A stretch of 64,000 nucleotides of DNA, taken from contig CP054837.1 in NCBI GenBank assembly GCA_028768525.1, positions 1,470,001 through 1,534,000 of the forward strand, in the 5' to 3' direction. The notes beneath the pieces are model-generated. The model was not told where the DNA came from, searched no databases, and saw only the letters and a program-made list of their open reading frames with translations. Positions 52,479-61,550 of this stretch are shown here, in pieces. Both the position numbers and the translations under genes were made by a program. The stretch's first letter is position 1; each line of letters opens with the position of its first letter. Origin of the DNA: Desulfobacter sp. GTDB lineage: Bacteria; Desulfobacterota; Desulfobacteria; Desulfobacterales; Desulfobacteraceae.

Positions 52479-53131
52479 GGTTTACTCCTTTGTAGATTGG
52501 GGCCCGACAGACGCATCAGGCCGATGGTAAAAGTAATAGAAACCAAGTGTGTTTAACGTTTTTGAATCCCAAATAGCCTAACTGAATACCCTACCTATAA
52601 AATAAAACGCAAAAAATCAACCTTAATAGTACAATTACGACACCATCTTTTTTCTATCCAGGGGGGACAGTTGATTATTCCCATTATAATAAGGATGGTG
52701 TACCGGTTTTCCTCCCAAAAAACAATGATCAGCAATTCATTTACTGAAAGCATTCAATTTTTAAGAAAAATAGGGATAAACGAATCATTTTCGCGGCTAC
52801 GATCTCAATTTAAAAACTAAATTAGATTCAATAAACTCCCGCAGGTTCCCCAGGCAGGCGAACATCCTGAAATACTTACCATTATTGCCTTTTGAACCCT
52901 GATTCAATAAATTCATTCATCTATTGACAAAAAACGTCAACAATTATAAGTCAATATCTGTTATCGGAATATAAACCTAAACTAAGGTAAATATATGGTA
53001 GGGGACGTCAAAATCAGGATTTACCCGGATAGAGACCACCCCCTATTTATTTTCTTTTTTTCGATAGCATCACGTCTTTTTAGCTCTACCCCCCCCCAAC
53101 TCATAACTATCTTTAATTGTAGGAGGTAAAA
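52479..53131. other. Long AT-rich divergent control region between fhs and the acs operon
   Basis: No gene is visible here. Notable elements are an 8-base inverted repeat, ACACCATC at 52640-52647 and GATGGTGT at 52694-52701, enclosing 46 bases. There is also a dyad TTGAC at 52924-52928 with GTCAA at 52936-52940 and a TAGGGG/CCCCTA pairing (52999-53004 with 53040-53045) followed by a T-rich tract to 53061. A run of nine C residues lies at 53089-53097, just upstream of the acsD ribosome binding site (AGGAGG at 53121-53126). This is the likely control point of the C1 pathway genes in both directions. Confidence 0.6.
52924..52950 (+). promoter_or_regulatory. Putative acs operon promoter with overlapping dyad
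   Basis: TTGACA at 52924-52929 and TATAAG at 52945-52950 are separated by 15 bases. The -35 forms half of a TTGAC-N7-GTCAA dyad reaching to 52940, an operator-like arrangement. The leader to acsD would be about 175 bases. Confidence 0.4.
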
Positions 53132-54697
53132 GTGGGATTTGAAATAACCAAAGAAACTTATGCCGGCAGTATCAAGGGTGTTACCATTGGCAAAGGCGAC
53201 ACCGCGCTTACCGTCGGCGGACAAACAAGTTATCCTTTCTACCAGTTTGAAGGAGAGATGCCCAACAAGCCCGTGGTTGCCATGGAAATCTGGGACATGG
53301 AACCCGAAGACTGGCCCGAAGCAGCCATAGCGCCGTTTAAGGATGTTGTCTCAGATCCTGCGGCCTGGGCAAAGAAATGTGTTGAAGATTACGGCGCGCA
53401 GGCCATTGTTCTTCAGCTGAAAAGCATTGACCCCAACGACAAGGACGCAAGCCCTGAAGATGCCGCTGCCACCGTTAAAAAGGTGCTGGGGGCAATCAGT
53501 GTTCCCCTCATTGTCTGGGGATGTGCCGTTCCTGCAAAAGACGAAGATGTCCTCAAAAAAATTGCCGAAGAATGCCAGGGCGAAAACCTGATCCTCGGCC
53601 CGGTGGAAGAAAAGAACCATAAGGGTATTGGCGCAGCCTGCATGGGCTACGGCCACACCATCATCTCTTCTTCCCCCATCGACGTCAACCTGGCCAAACA
53701 GGTGAACATCCTCCTTGAAAACCTGGGAGTCCCCCTGGACAAGGTCATTGTTGATCCCACAACCGGTGGTCTGGGTTACGGTCTTGAGTATTCCTATTCG
53801 GTAATGGAGCGGCTGGGACAGGCCGCCATGACCCAGGGCGACGACAAGCTCCAGAACCCCATGATCAATAACCTGGGCAATGAAGTCTGGAAATGTAAAG
53901 AAGCCAAACAGACCGTTGAAGATGCACCGGAACTGGGTGATCCCGAAAGACGGGCCATCCTCATGGAAGCCGTGGGTGCGGTTTCCTATTTCATGTCCGG
54001 CTCCAGCATCATGATCATGCGCCATCCCGAAGCCATTAAACTGGCAAAGGCTTTCATCGACCTGCTGACAGACGGCGGTTCCGCAGCCGACGTTGCCCCC
54101 ATTGCCAAGCTCTGCGACGATGTGGATATCGATTTTGCAGCGCTTGCTCCGGAAGCAGACCTGACCATTGAAGAAGAAAAGAAAGCCGCTCCGGCCAAGG
54201 CCGCCGCTCCCGCAGCCAAGAAAGAAGCCCCCAAGGCTGCAGCGCCTGCCCCGGAAAAACCAGCTCCCAAGGCTGCAGCGCCTGCAAAAGAAGCGCCTAA
54301 AGCTGAGGCAGCACCTGCCGCTCCGGCAGTAGATCCTGAAGCCGAAGCCAAGGCAAAAGCCGAAGCAGAAGCCAAGGCCAAGGCAGAAGCCGAAGCCAAG
54401 GTGAAAGCCGAAGCAGAAGCCAAAGCCAAGGCAAAGGCCGAAGCCAAAGCAAAGGCCGAAGCAGAAGAAAAAGCCAAGATCGAGGCTGAGAAACAGGCCG
54501 AAAAAGATGCCGCTGCTGCAAGGGACGCTGAAGAAGAAGAAATCCGGCAGAAACGGGCCGCTGAAAGAGAGGCCAAAGCTGCTGAAAGAGGCACTGTAAC
54601 GAAAACTCAAATTTCTAAAACTGCTGCCAAAATCCAGAAGACCGAACTCGAAAAGATTCTGGAATCCCTGGCAAGAACCCATAAGCGAGTAGCATAA
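53132..54697 (+). CDS. acsD: Corrinoid iron-sulfur protein small subunit (AcsD/CdhD) with long Ala/Lys/Glu repeat tail
   Basis: The 521-residue protein has a core of about 345 residues, the small (beta) subunit of the corrinoid iron-sulfur protein that carries the methyl group between methyl-THF and acetyl-CoA synthase. Core segments include VGGQTSYPFYQFEGEMP, DPTTGGLGYGLEYSYSVMERLGQAAM and VGAVSYFMSGSSIMIMRHPEA, a TIM-barrel fold. From about residue 346 an Ala/Pro/Lys-rich segment is followed by an EAKAKAEA-type heptad-like repeat (about residues 400-450). A charged helical end (KTELEKILESLARTHKRVA) closes the chain. Typical AcsD proteins lack this tail. GTG 53132 follows AGGAGG. It is the first gene of the acs operon, with acsA 68 bases downstream. 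Confidence 0.93.
   Translation: MGFEITKETYAGSIKGVTIGKGDTALTVGGQTSYPFYQFEGEMPNKPVVAMEIWDMEPEDWPEAAIAPFKDVVSDPAAWAKKCVEDYGAQAIVLQLKSIDPNDKDASPEDAAATVKKVLGAISVPLIVWGCAVPAKDEDVLKKIAEECQGENLILGPVEEKNHKGIGAACMGYGHTIISSSPIDVNLAKQVNILLENLGVPLDKVIVDPTTGGLGYGLEYSYSVMERLGQAAMTQGDDKLQNPMINNLGNEVWKCKEAKQTVEDAPELGDPERRAILMEAVGAVSYFMSGSSIMIMRHPEAIKLAKAFIDLLTDGGSAADVAPIAKLCDDVDIDFAALAPEADLTIEEEKKAAPAKAAAPAAKKEAPKAAAPAPEKPAPKAAAPAKEAPKAEAAPAAPAVDPEAEAKAKAEAEAKAKAEAEAKVKAEAEAKAKAKAEAKAKAEAEEKAKIEAEKQAEKDAAAARDAEEEEIRQKRAAEREAKAAERGTVTKTQISKTAAKIQKTELEKILESLARTHKRVA
54340..54480 (+). repeat. Imperfect tandem repeat encoding the EAKAKAEA tail of AcsD
   Basis: Units such as GAAGCCAAGGCAAAAGCC recur with 12-18-base period and silent or A/V, A/E changes. 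The result is a highly charged, alternating Glu/Lys helix. Codon variation between units suggests it is maintained as protein rather than being a recent expansion. Confidence 0.8.
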
Positions 54698-54765
54698 GTA
54701 ACGCGTTTAATAAAATGCAAAAAGATGAATTCATCGACTTATACAACTAAGAGGAGGAACCTCTG

Positions 54766-56793
54766 ATGGCAGAAATTAAAAAAGCAAAAGAAAAAAAAGC
54801 CCCAAAACTGGCGGACGCAAAAAACGTCTCCATTGATTTAGGGACTCAGGAACTCCAGGCCCGTGCCCAAGAATTGGGTATTGATACTGTATTTGACCGT
54901 GCTGCCAATATGAAACCCTGCAACATCGGTATCCAGGGTATCTGCTGTAAGAACTGCTCCATGGGACCCTGCCGCCTCCCCCTTCCCAAAGGCGGAATTG
55001 AAGGCGAAGACACAAGAAAAGGCCTCTGCGGGGCCACAGCCAACACCATTGCAGCCAGAAACTTTATCCGCATGATCGCCGGCGGCGCCTCCGCCCACTC
55101 TGACCACGGCCGCTGCGTGGCAGAAGTTTTCATGTCGGCTGCACGCAAGGAAACCGACGCCTACCAGATAAAAGATACCCAGAAACTGATCGCCATTGCC
55201 CCCCATCTTGGTGTCGACGTTACCGTGGAAGAAGACGGCGAAGTCAAAGACAGGGACCTTGATGAAATTGCCCTGGAAGTTGCTGAAATAGCATTGAACG
55301 AATGGGGCAAACCCGAAGGCGAAATCCTTTACATGAAACGGGCCCCTGAAGCCCTCTATGAAAAATGGAAAAAACAGGGCGTGCTCCCCAGAAACATCGA
55401 CCGGGAAATCGTTGAGATCATGCACAGGACCCACATGGGTGTTGACCAGGATTACAAAAACCTGATGAAACAGGGCACCCGTGCAGCCCTTGCCGACGGC
55501 TGGGGCGGTTCCATGCTGGCCACGGACCTCCAGGATGTGCTCTTCGGCACCCCCTACCCCCTCCAGTCCGAAGCCAACCTGGGCGTCATGAAGGACGACC
55601 ATGTCAACCTCATCGTTCACGGCCATGAACCTGTTCTTTCTGAGATCATCGTTGCCGTTGCCCAGTCCCAGGAAATGCTGGACTATGCCAAAGAAAAAGG
55701 GGCCAAGGGTATCCAGCTCGGCGGCATCTGCTGTACGGCCAACGAAATCCTCCAGCGCCACGGCATTCCCACGGCAGCCACCTTCCTCCAGCAGGAAATG
55801 GCCATCATCACCGGCGCCTGCGACGCCATGGTCGTGGATATCCAGTGTATCATGCAGAACCTGGCCAACGTGGCCAAATGCTTCCACACCAAACTGATCA
55901 CCACCCACCCCATTGCCAAGATGGAACAGGACAACGTCATCCACATTGAATTTGACGAGCACCATGCCCTGGAAGATGCCAAGCGCATCGTAAAAATGGC
56001 CATTGACAACTTTGAAAACCGCGGCACCGACGTCATGATTCCGCCATACAAAGCCACCCAGATTGCCGGCTTTGGCGTGGAATCCATCCAGTACCATCTG
56101 GGCGGCACCTTCCGCGGCACCTACTACACCCTGAACGACAACATCATCAACGGCCGGATCCGCGGCATCGCCGGCGTGGTTGGCTGCAACAACGCACGGA
56201 ATAAACACAACGAAGCCCATATCACCGTTGTAAAAGAACTGATCAAGAACGACGTCATCGTTCTGACCACCGGCTGTAACGGCATTGCCTGCGCCATGGA
56301 AGGCCTGCTCACCCCTGAAGCCGGCGCCGTCCACTGCGGCCCGGGCCTGGCAGAAATCTGCGAGACTGTCGGTATCCCGCCGGTTCTCCACCTGGGTTCC
56401 TGCGTGGACAACTCCCGTATCCTTCTGGCAGCCACGGAAGTTGTCAAGGCCGGCGGCCTGGGCAACGACATCTGCGATCTTCCCGCAGCCGGTTCCGCAC
56501 CCGAATGGATGAGTGAAAAGGCCATCTCCATCGGCCATTACTTTGTTGCTTCCGGCGTTTACACCGTATTCGGCGTCACCCTGCCCACCTCCGGCGCACC
56601 GGTTTTCCATGACTACATCTCCAAGGAAATGGAAAACATCTACGGCGGTAAATGGGATCTGGAAACCGATCCGGTGAAACATGCCCAGCTCATGATTGCC
56701 CACATCGATAAAAAGAGAGCAGAACTCGGCATCGATAAGGCAAGGGAAAGGGTCATGATGGATATGGCATCCCGCCAGGCCCTTGAAGCATAA
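54766..56793 (+). CDS. acsA: Carbon monoxide dehydrogenase catalytic subunit (Ni-Fe)
   Basis: The 675-residue enzyme interconverts CO2 and CO and feeds CO to acetyl-CoA synthase through a tunnel. The N-terminal cysteines of clusters D and B are in CNIGIQGICCKNCSMGPCRL. Cluster C ligands are present in VHGHEP (His), GGICCTANE, DIQCIM, TTGCNGIACAMEG, HLGSCVDNSR and NDICDLPAAG. A Lys-rich N-terminal extension of about 35 residues precedes the conserved part. The start ATG 54766 follows AGAGGAGG. Strong codon bias suggests abundant expression. Confidence 0.96.
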   Translation: MAEIKKAKEKKAPKLADAKNVSIDLGTQELQARAQELGIDTVFDRAANMKPCNIGIQGICCKNCSMGPCRLPLPKGGIEGEDTRKGLCGATANTIAARNFIRMIAGGASAHSDHGRCVAEVFMSAARKETDAYQIKDTQKLIAIAPHLGVDVTVEEDGEVKDRDLDEIALEVAEIALNEWGKPEGEILYMKRAPEALYEKWKKQGVLPRNIDREIVEIMHRTHMGVDQDYKNLMKQGTRAALADGWGGSMLATDLQDVLFGTPYPLQSEANLGVMKDDHVNLIVHGHEPVLSEIIVAVAQSQEMLDYAKEKGAKGIQLGGICCTANEILQRHGIPTAATFLQQEMAIITGACDAMVVDIQCIMQNLANVAKCFHTKLITTHPIAKMEQDNVIHIEFDEHHALEDAKRIVKMAIDNFENRGTDVMIPPYKATQIAGFGVESIQYHLGGTFRGTYYTLNDNIINGRIRGIAGVVGCNNARNKHNEAHITVVKELIKNDVIVLTTGCNGIACAMEGLLTPEAGAVHCGPGLAEICETVGIPPVLHLGSCVDNSRILLAATEVVKAGGLGNDICDLPAAGSAPEWMSEKAISIGHYFVASGVYTVFGVTLPTSGAPVFHDYISKEMENIYGGKWDLETDPVKHAQLMIAHIDKKRAELGIDKARERVMMDMASRQALEA

Positions 56794-56857
56794 GAAGGTG
56801 CATAAGTAAAGACGATACAAATAATAATTAATATCCTCAACGAAGGAGGAAGATGAT

Positions 56858-59071
56858 ATGTCAAAATTGATCGCATTTGCTGCCATTCAGGGTGGATACA
56901 AAGTGGTTGCCCAGGTTGAAGGTGAACTTGAAAGAGCCCTGCAGACCTACGATGCCAGCACTAAAATAGGATTCCCCAACACCGCATATTTCCTGCCGGT
57001 TATTTACTCTCTTACCGGCCTGAAATGCGAAACCCTGGAAGACCTTAAAAAACCCATGGAATTTGCCCGCGGGCTGCTTCCCCCACATATTAAACTGAAA
57101 AACTGGCTTCCGTACCTGGGGCCATTGCTTGACGCCGGTATGGCGGGCATTATCTCCTATGAGGTAAAAGAGGCCCTGCGTTATCTCAACGACCCGGATT
57201 TCTACATTGCCCAGGAAGACCCGGATATTGAAAACGGCAAACTCTGGGTGGGTGCAGCCGACGATACCATCCTGCGTAAACGTGGTGTTGAATTTGTTGA
57301 CGGCTCCGCCCCCGGTTTTGCTGCCATGGTCGGTGCCGCACCCGACGTTGAAACGGCCAAGATGATCGTGGAAGATTACCAGAAAAAATCCCTGTACATC
57401 TTCTGCGCTGCCAACCACAACGGTAAAACCCTCATCGAGCAGTGCCTGGAAGCCAAGATGCAGGTCGGCTGGAACACCCGTATCGTTCCCTTTGGTCCGG
57501 ACATTTCCTCTGCCGTATTTGCCCTCGGTTTCGCCAACAGGGCCGCCATGGCCTTCGGCGGCGTCCAGCCCGGCGATTACAAAAAGATCCTCATGTACAA
57601 CAAAGAGAGAATCTTTGCATTCGTCAATGCACTGGGTGATGTGGGCACCGAATGGGGTGTGGCTGCAGCCGGTTGTGTTAACTGGGGTTTCCCGACCCTG
57701 GCAGACACCGAAATCCCGGAAATCCTGCCCACCGGTATCTGCACCTACGAGCATGTTGTGGCCCCGGTTTCCCATGATGAAATGTGCCAGAAATCCGTTG
57801 AAGTCCGCGGCCTGAAAGTCCAGGTTGCCGACATTGAGATCCCCTGCGCATTCGGTCCGGCCTACGAGGGCGAACGTGTCCGCGGCGCCGACCTCTATGC
57901 CCAGTGCGGCGGCGGCAAGACCCAGTGTACCGAGCTTGTCAAACGCGCTGAAATGAATGAAATCGAAGACGGCAAGGTCATTGTCGACGGTCCGGACATC
58001 GAAGACCTCAAAGAAGGCGATACCTTCCCACTTGGCATTTTCGTCCAGATTGCCGGCCGTGAATTCCAGGAAGACTTCGAGCCCATCATGGAACGTCAGA
58101 TCCACCATCTGGTCAACTACATCCAGGGCATCATGCATATTGGACAGCGGGATATTTCCTGGGTCCGTATCTCCAAGGCAGCCATCGAAAAAGGCTTCAC
58201 CCTTAAAGATATCGGCACCGTCCTCCATGCCAAGTTCCACCAGGATTTCACCAAGATTGTGGACAAGGTTCAGGTTACCCTGTACACCAAGACCGACGAT
58301 GTCGACAAGATGACCGCAACCGCCAGGGCAAACTACAAGATGCGTGACGAACGGGTTGACACCATGACCGACGAAGACGTGGAAACCTACTACTCCTGCA
58401 CCCTGTGCCAGTCCTTTGCACCCTCCCACGTATGTACCGTATCCCCGGAAAGAACCGGGCTGTGCGGCGCTTACAACTGGATGGACTGCAAGGCTGCCTT
58501 TGAAATCAATCCCACAGGCCCCAACCAGCCCATCGAAAAGGGTGAAACCATTGATCCCAAACTGGGCCAGTGGAAAGGTGTCAACGATTTTGTATACAAG
58601 GCATCCAGGGGCGCGGTTACCCATTACAACTTCTACTCAATGGTGCATGATCCCATGACCACCTGCGGCTGCTGCGAATGTATCGCTGCCATGCTGCCGT
58701 CCTGCAACGGTGTGATGACCGTTGGCCGTGATTACGGCGGAGAAACGCCCTGCGGTATGAAGTTCACCACCCTTGCCGGCGTCATGGGCGGCGGCGCTTC
58801 TTCCCCGGGTTTTGTGGGGCACTCCAAACATAACATCACCCAGGGTAAATTCATCCTGGGCGACGGCGGCCTGTTGAGAATGGTCTGGATGCCCAAGATG
58901 CTCAAGGAAGAACTCAAGGAAAAAATCGAAAAACGCGGCGCCGACATGGGCGTCCCCGATCTGTATGACAAGATCGCCGACGAAACCGTGGGCATCACAG
59001 AAGAGGAGATCCTTCCCTGGCTCCAGGAAAAAGGACATCCCGCTCTGACCATGGAACCCCTTGTAGGCTAG
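56858..59071 (+). CDS. acsB: Acetyl-CoA synthase (CO dehydrogenase/acetyl-CoA synthase alpha subunit)
   Basis: The 737-residue protein makes or cleaves acetyl-CoA from CO, a methyl group and CoA at the Ni-Ni-[4Fe-4S] A cluster. Cluster ligands are Cys514, 517, 526 and 536 (CTLCQSFAPSHVC then C after nine residues) with CGC at 603-605. The spacings equal those of the Moorella enzyme (506, 509, 518, 528, 595, 597). The N-terminal CODH-interacting domain is present, so the protein is bacterial-type full length. ATG 56858 follows GAAGGAGGAAG. acsC follows after a GC-rich hairpin. Confidence 0.97.
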   Translation: MSKLIAFAAIQGGYKVVAQVEGELERALQTYDASTKIGFPNTAYFLPVIYSLTGLKCETLEDLKKPMEFARGLLPPHIKLKNWLPYLGPLLDAGMAGIISYEVKEALRYLNDPDFYIAQEDPDIENGKLWVGAADDTILRKRGVEFVDGSAPGFAAMVGAAPDVETAKMIVEDYQKKSLYIFCAANHNGKTLIEQCLEAKMQVGWNTRIVPFGPDISSAVFALGFANRAAMAFGGVQPGDYKKILMYNKERIFAFVNALGDVGTEWGVAAAGCVNWGFPTLADTEIPEILPTGICTYEHVVAPVSHDEMCQKSVEVRGLKVQVADIEIPCAFGPAYEGERVRGADLYAQCGGGKTQCTELVKRAEMNEIEDGKVIVDGPDIEDLKEGDTFPLGIFVQIAGREFQEDFEPIMERQIHHLVNYIQGIMHIGQRDISWVRISKAAIEKGFTLKDIGTVLHAKFHQDFTKIVDKVQVTLYTKTDDVDKMTATARANYKMRDERVDTMTDEDVETYYSCTLCQSFAPSHVCTVSPERTGLCGAYNWMDCKAAFEINPTGPNQPIEKGETIDPKLGQWKGVNDFVYKASRGAVTHYNFYSMVHDPMTTCGCCECIAAMLPSCNGVMTVGRDYGGETPCGMKFTTLAGVMGGGASSPGFVGHSKHNITQGKFILGDGGLLRMVWMPKMLKEELKEKIEKRGADMGVPDLYDKIADETVGITEEEILPWLQEKGHPALTMEPLVG

Positions 59072-59083
59072 TTAAAATACCGT

Positions 59084-59110
59084 CGGCCCGGCAGACCTGC
59101 TGCCGGGCCG
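59084..59110 (+). other. Intercistronic GC-rich hairpin between acsB and acsC
   Basis: CGGCCCGGCAG at 59084-59094 pairs perfectly with 59100-59110 around a five-base loop. No T run follows, so it is more likely a transcript-processing or 3'-protection element (or weak attenuator) than a full terminator. Confidence 0.65.
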
Positions 59111-59157
59111 CACCAAACTTAAGACGAGTTGCTTAAGACAGACTTAAGGAGATAAAA

Positions 59158-60498
59158 ATGGCATTAACCGGTATTCAGATATTCAAACTCCTGCCCAAAA
59201 CCAATTGCAAGGAGTGCGGAGTGCCCACCTGTCTTGCCTTTGCCATGAATTTGGCATCCGGCAAGGCGGAACTGGACAGCTGCCCCTACGTTTCCGACGA
59301 AGCAAAGGAAAAGCTGGCTGAGGCATCTGCACCGCCCATCCGCCCGGTAGCCCTGGGTAAAGGTGTCCGCAAAACCACCACCGGCGGGGAAACCGTTCTT
59401 TACAGACATGAAAAGACATTTTTCAACCCCACCCTCCTGGCCGCCACAGTTGCCTCCGATATTGATCTTGGCGAACTTGACGCGACCCTGAAAAAATTCA
59501 ACGCATTCCAGTACGAACGGGTAGGCCTGAACCTTAGACCCGAACTGCTGGTTGTCAAAGATGCCGGCAACGGTGCAGAAGCATTTGCAGCGGTTGCAGA
59601 GAAAATCGCCAAGGAATCCGAATTTAACCTGGTACTCATGACAGAAGACATGTCCGTCATGAAAGCCGGTGTTGAAGTTGCCGGATTCAAACGGCCCCTG
59701 CTTTATGCCGCCACCGAAGCCAATGCCGACGAACTGGGCGGGCTGGCCAAAGAAAATGATCTGCCCCTGGCCGTGAAGGCCGATTCCGTTGAAGCCCTCC
59801 AGCCCCTGACGGAAAAACTCACAGGCATGGGCCTCAAGGACCTGGTCATTGACCCGGGTTCCCGTGAGCTCAAACAGGCCCTGGAAGACCAGGTGGCCAT
59901 CCGGCGTGCGGCCCTGAAGGCCTCCAACAAGGCCCTGGGCTTCCCCACCATCACCTTCCCCTGTGAAATGGCTTCCAACCTGGATATGGAAACCATGATC
60001 GCGGCCATGTTCGTTGCCAAATACGGCGGCATCGTCGTCATGTCTGACTTTGCGGCCGAGTCCCTGTTCCCGCTGCTGCTGGAACGGCTGAATATCTTCA
60101 CCGATCCCCAGCGTCCCATGACCGTGACCGAAGGCATATTTGAAATCGGCAACCCGGATGAAAACTCACCCGTCCTTGTCACCACCAACTTTGCCCTGAC
60201 CTACTTCATCGTATCCGGTGAAATCGAATCCTCCAAGGTGCCGGCATGGCTCCTGATTAAGGATTCAGAAGGCCTGTCCGTACTGACGGCCTGGGCAGCC
60301 GGCAAATTCGGCGGCGATGATGTGGGTATGTTCGTGAAAAAGTCCGGCATCATGGACAAGGTAAAACATACCGAGTTGATCATCCCCGGCTACGCAGCCG
60401 CCATTGCGGGTGACATTGAAGAAGAACTTCCCGGCTGGACCATTACAGTCGGACCGAGAGAAGCGGCCCATCTGCCGGCCTTCCTCAAATCCAAATAA
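59158..60498 (+). CDS. acsC: Corrinoid iron-sulfur protein large subunit (AcsC/CdhE)
   Basis: The 446-residue subunit carries the [4Fe-4S] cluster and, with AcsD, the cobamide. The N-terminal cluster motif is NCKECGVPTC with a fourth Cys after 16 residues (LDSCPY), near residues 18-43. A TIM-barrel domain and a C-terminal cobalamin-binding domain follow (PAWLLIKDSEGLSVLTAWA and VGPREAAHLPAFLK). It accepts the methyl group from AcsE and delivers it to AcsB. The start ATG 59158 follows AAGGAG. Confidence 0.95.
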   Translation: MALTGIQIFKLLPKTNCKECGVPTCLAFAMNLASGKAELDSCPYVSDEAKEKLAEASAPPIRPVALGKGVRKTTTGGETVLYRHEKTFFNPTLLAATVASDIDLGELDATLKKFNAFQYERVGLNLRPELLVVKDAGNGAEAFAAVAEKIAKESEFNLVLMTEDMSVMKAGVEVAGFKRPLLYAATEANADELGGLAKENDLPLAVKADSVEALQPLTEKLTGMGLKDLVIDPGSRELKQALEDQVAIRRAALKASNKALGFPTITFPCEMASNLDMETMIAAMFVAKYGGIVVMSDFAAESLFPLLLERLNIFTDPQRPMTVTEGIFEIGNPDENSPVLVTTNFALTYFIVSGEIESSKVPAWLLIKDSEGLSVLTAWAAGKFGGDDVGMFVKKSGIMDKVKHTELIIPGYAAAIAGDIEEELPGWTITVGPREAAHLPAFLKSK

Positions 60499-60507
60499 AT
60501 ACAAACC

Positions 60508-60538
60508 GCTGCCGGGACAGGCCCAGCCTCCCGGCAGC
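60508..60538 (+). other. Intercistronic GC-rich hairpin between acsC and acsE
   Basis: GCTGCCGGGA at 60508-60517 pairs perfectly with TCCCGGCAGC at 60529-60538 around an 11-base loop. No T run follows. Its stem resembles the one after acsB (both contain GCCGGG), suggesting a shared role. Confidence 0.65.
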
Positions 60539-60574
60539 AAGACAAACCCTTTAATTTTAGTAAAAGGATAAAAT

Positions 60575-61489
60575 ATGGAGAACATGATTTTATTTGGTGA
60601 AAGCTTGAACGTCATTTCCAGGGTCATCGGAAAAGAGTTCAAGGAACCGGATCCTGCCAAGCGTAATCCCGAACCGATTCAGGAAGAAGTCACAAGACAG
60701 AAAGAGCTGGGCATGGATTACATTGACATCAACCTGGGACCGGCCAAGAAATTCGGTACCGAGCTGATGCCGTGGGTGGTTAATGTTGTTCAGGAAGCCG
60801 TTCCGGGCATGCCCCTGCTTCTGGACAGCTCAAACATCGACGCCATCGAAGCCGGCCTGAAAGTGGCCAAACCCGCCGACAAACCCCATATTGTCAACTC
60901 CATCATGGCCCGGGCAGAACGGTATGAAAAAATGGTTCCCATGACCGCCCAGTACGATGCTGACTTTGTGGCGCTCATGTGGGGTCCCGAAGGCCTGCCC
61001 CGTGACGAGAACGAACGGGCCGCCCTGGCCGTTGAGCTGCTTTACTTTGCCAACGAAGCCGGCATCCCCAATGAAAAGATCTGGGTAGACGGCATTGTAA
61101 CGCCTGTCAACATCCAGCAGCAGCAGTGCATGAGCCTGCTCAACTTCCAGATGATGCTCGAAGAGATCGCACCGGGCGCCCAGTCCACCTGCGGCCTGTC
61201 CAACATCTCCAATGGTCCCCCCGAGCACCTGCGCCCCATCCTGAACTCCACCTATATGTGCATGCTGTGGAAATACGGGATGAAATCAGTTATTGCAGAT
61301 CCCCTGGACAAAAGACAGACTGCCATCGCCAAAGGCCAGCGTTCTGACATCACAGACCTGATCTGGGGCCTGATGGACGGCAATGACCCGGGTGCTGCAA
61401 GCCTGGAAGGCGAACTGCTGGACTACTATAAAACCTATAAGGTTATTATGGGCGAAACCCTGTATTCCGACTCCTGGCTGGAAATTTAG
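60575..61489 (+). CDS. acsE: Methyltetrahydrofolate:corrinoid/iron-sulfur protein methyltransferase
   Basis: The 304-residue pterin-binding TIM barrel transfers the methyl group of methyl-THF to the cobalt of AcsC/D. It shows YIDINLGPAKKFG (pterin-binding Asp/Asn), PLLLDSSNIDAIEAGL, NSIMARAER and STCGLSNISNGPPE. It is about 40 residues longer at the C-terminus than the Moorella protein. The GATAAAAT leader has only a weak ribosome binding site (AAAGGA). It is the last gene before the operon terminator. Confidence 0.94.
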   Translation: MENMILFGESLNVISRVIGKEFKEPDPAKRNPEPIQEEVTRQKELGMDYIDINLGPAKKFGTELMPWVVNVVQEAVPGMPLLLDSSNIDAIEAGLKVAKPADKPHIVNSIMARAERYEKMVPMTAQYDADFVALMWGPEGLPRDENERAALAVELLYFANEAGIPNEKIWVDGIVTPVNIQQQQCMSLLNFQMMLEEIAPGAQSTCGLSNISNGPPEHLRPILNSTYMCMLWKYGMKSVIADPLDKRQTAIAKGQRSDITDLIWGLMDGNDPGAASLEGELLDYYKTYKVIMGETLYSDSWLEI

Positions 61490-61550
61490 TCGCAGGGCTT
61501 AAAACGCCTTTTGCCATAGATCCCATCTGACGATCTATTGCCTTTATTGC

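Noticed and set aside
52479..52700. Tetrahydrofolate riboswitch upstream of fhs
   Set aside because: I looked for the folT-type pseudoknot consensus next to the fhs start and did not find it.
54340..54480. CRISPR-like or mobile repeat
   Set aside because: The repeats are short, contiguous, in frame and encode the AcsD tail; there are no spacers.
54838..56886. Very long antisense open frame (682 codons) opposite acsA
   Set aside because: It is the shadow of a highly codon-biased gene, has no ribosome binding site, and its predicted protein has no recognisable features.
56861..58624. 587-codon antisense open frame opposite acsB
   Set aside because: Same cause: GC-biased third positions of acsB remove stops on the opposite strand.
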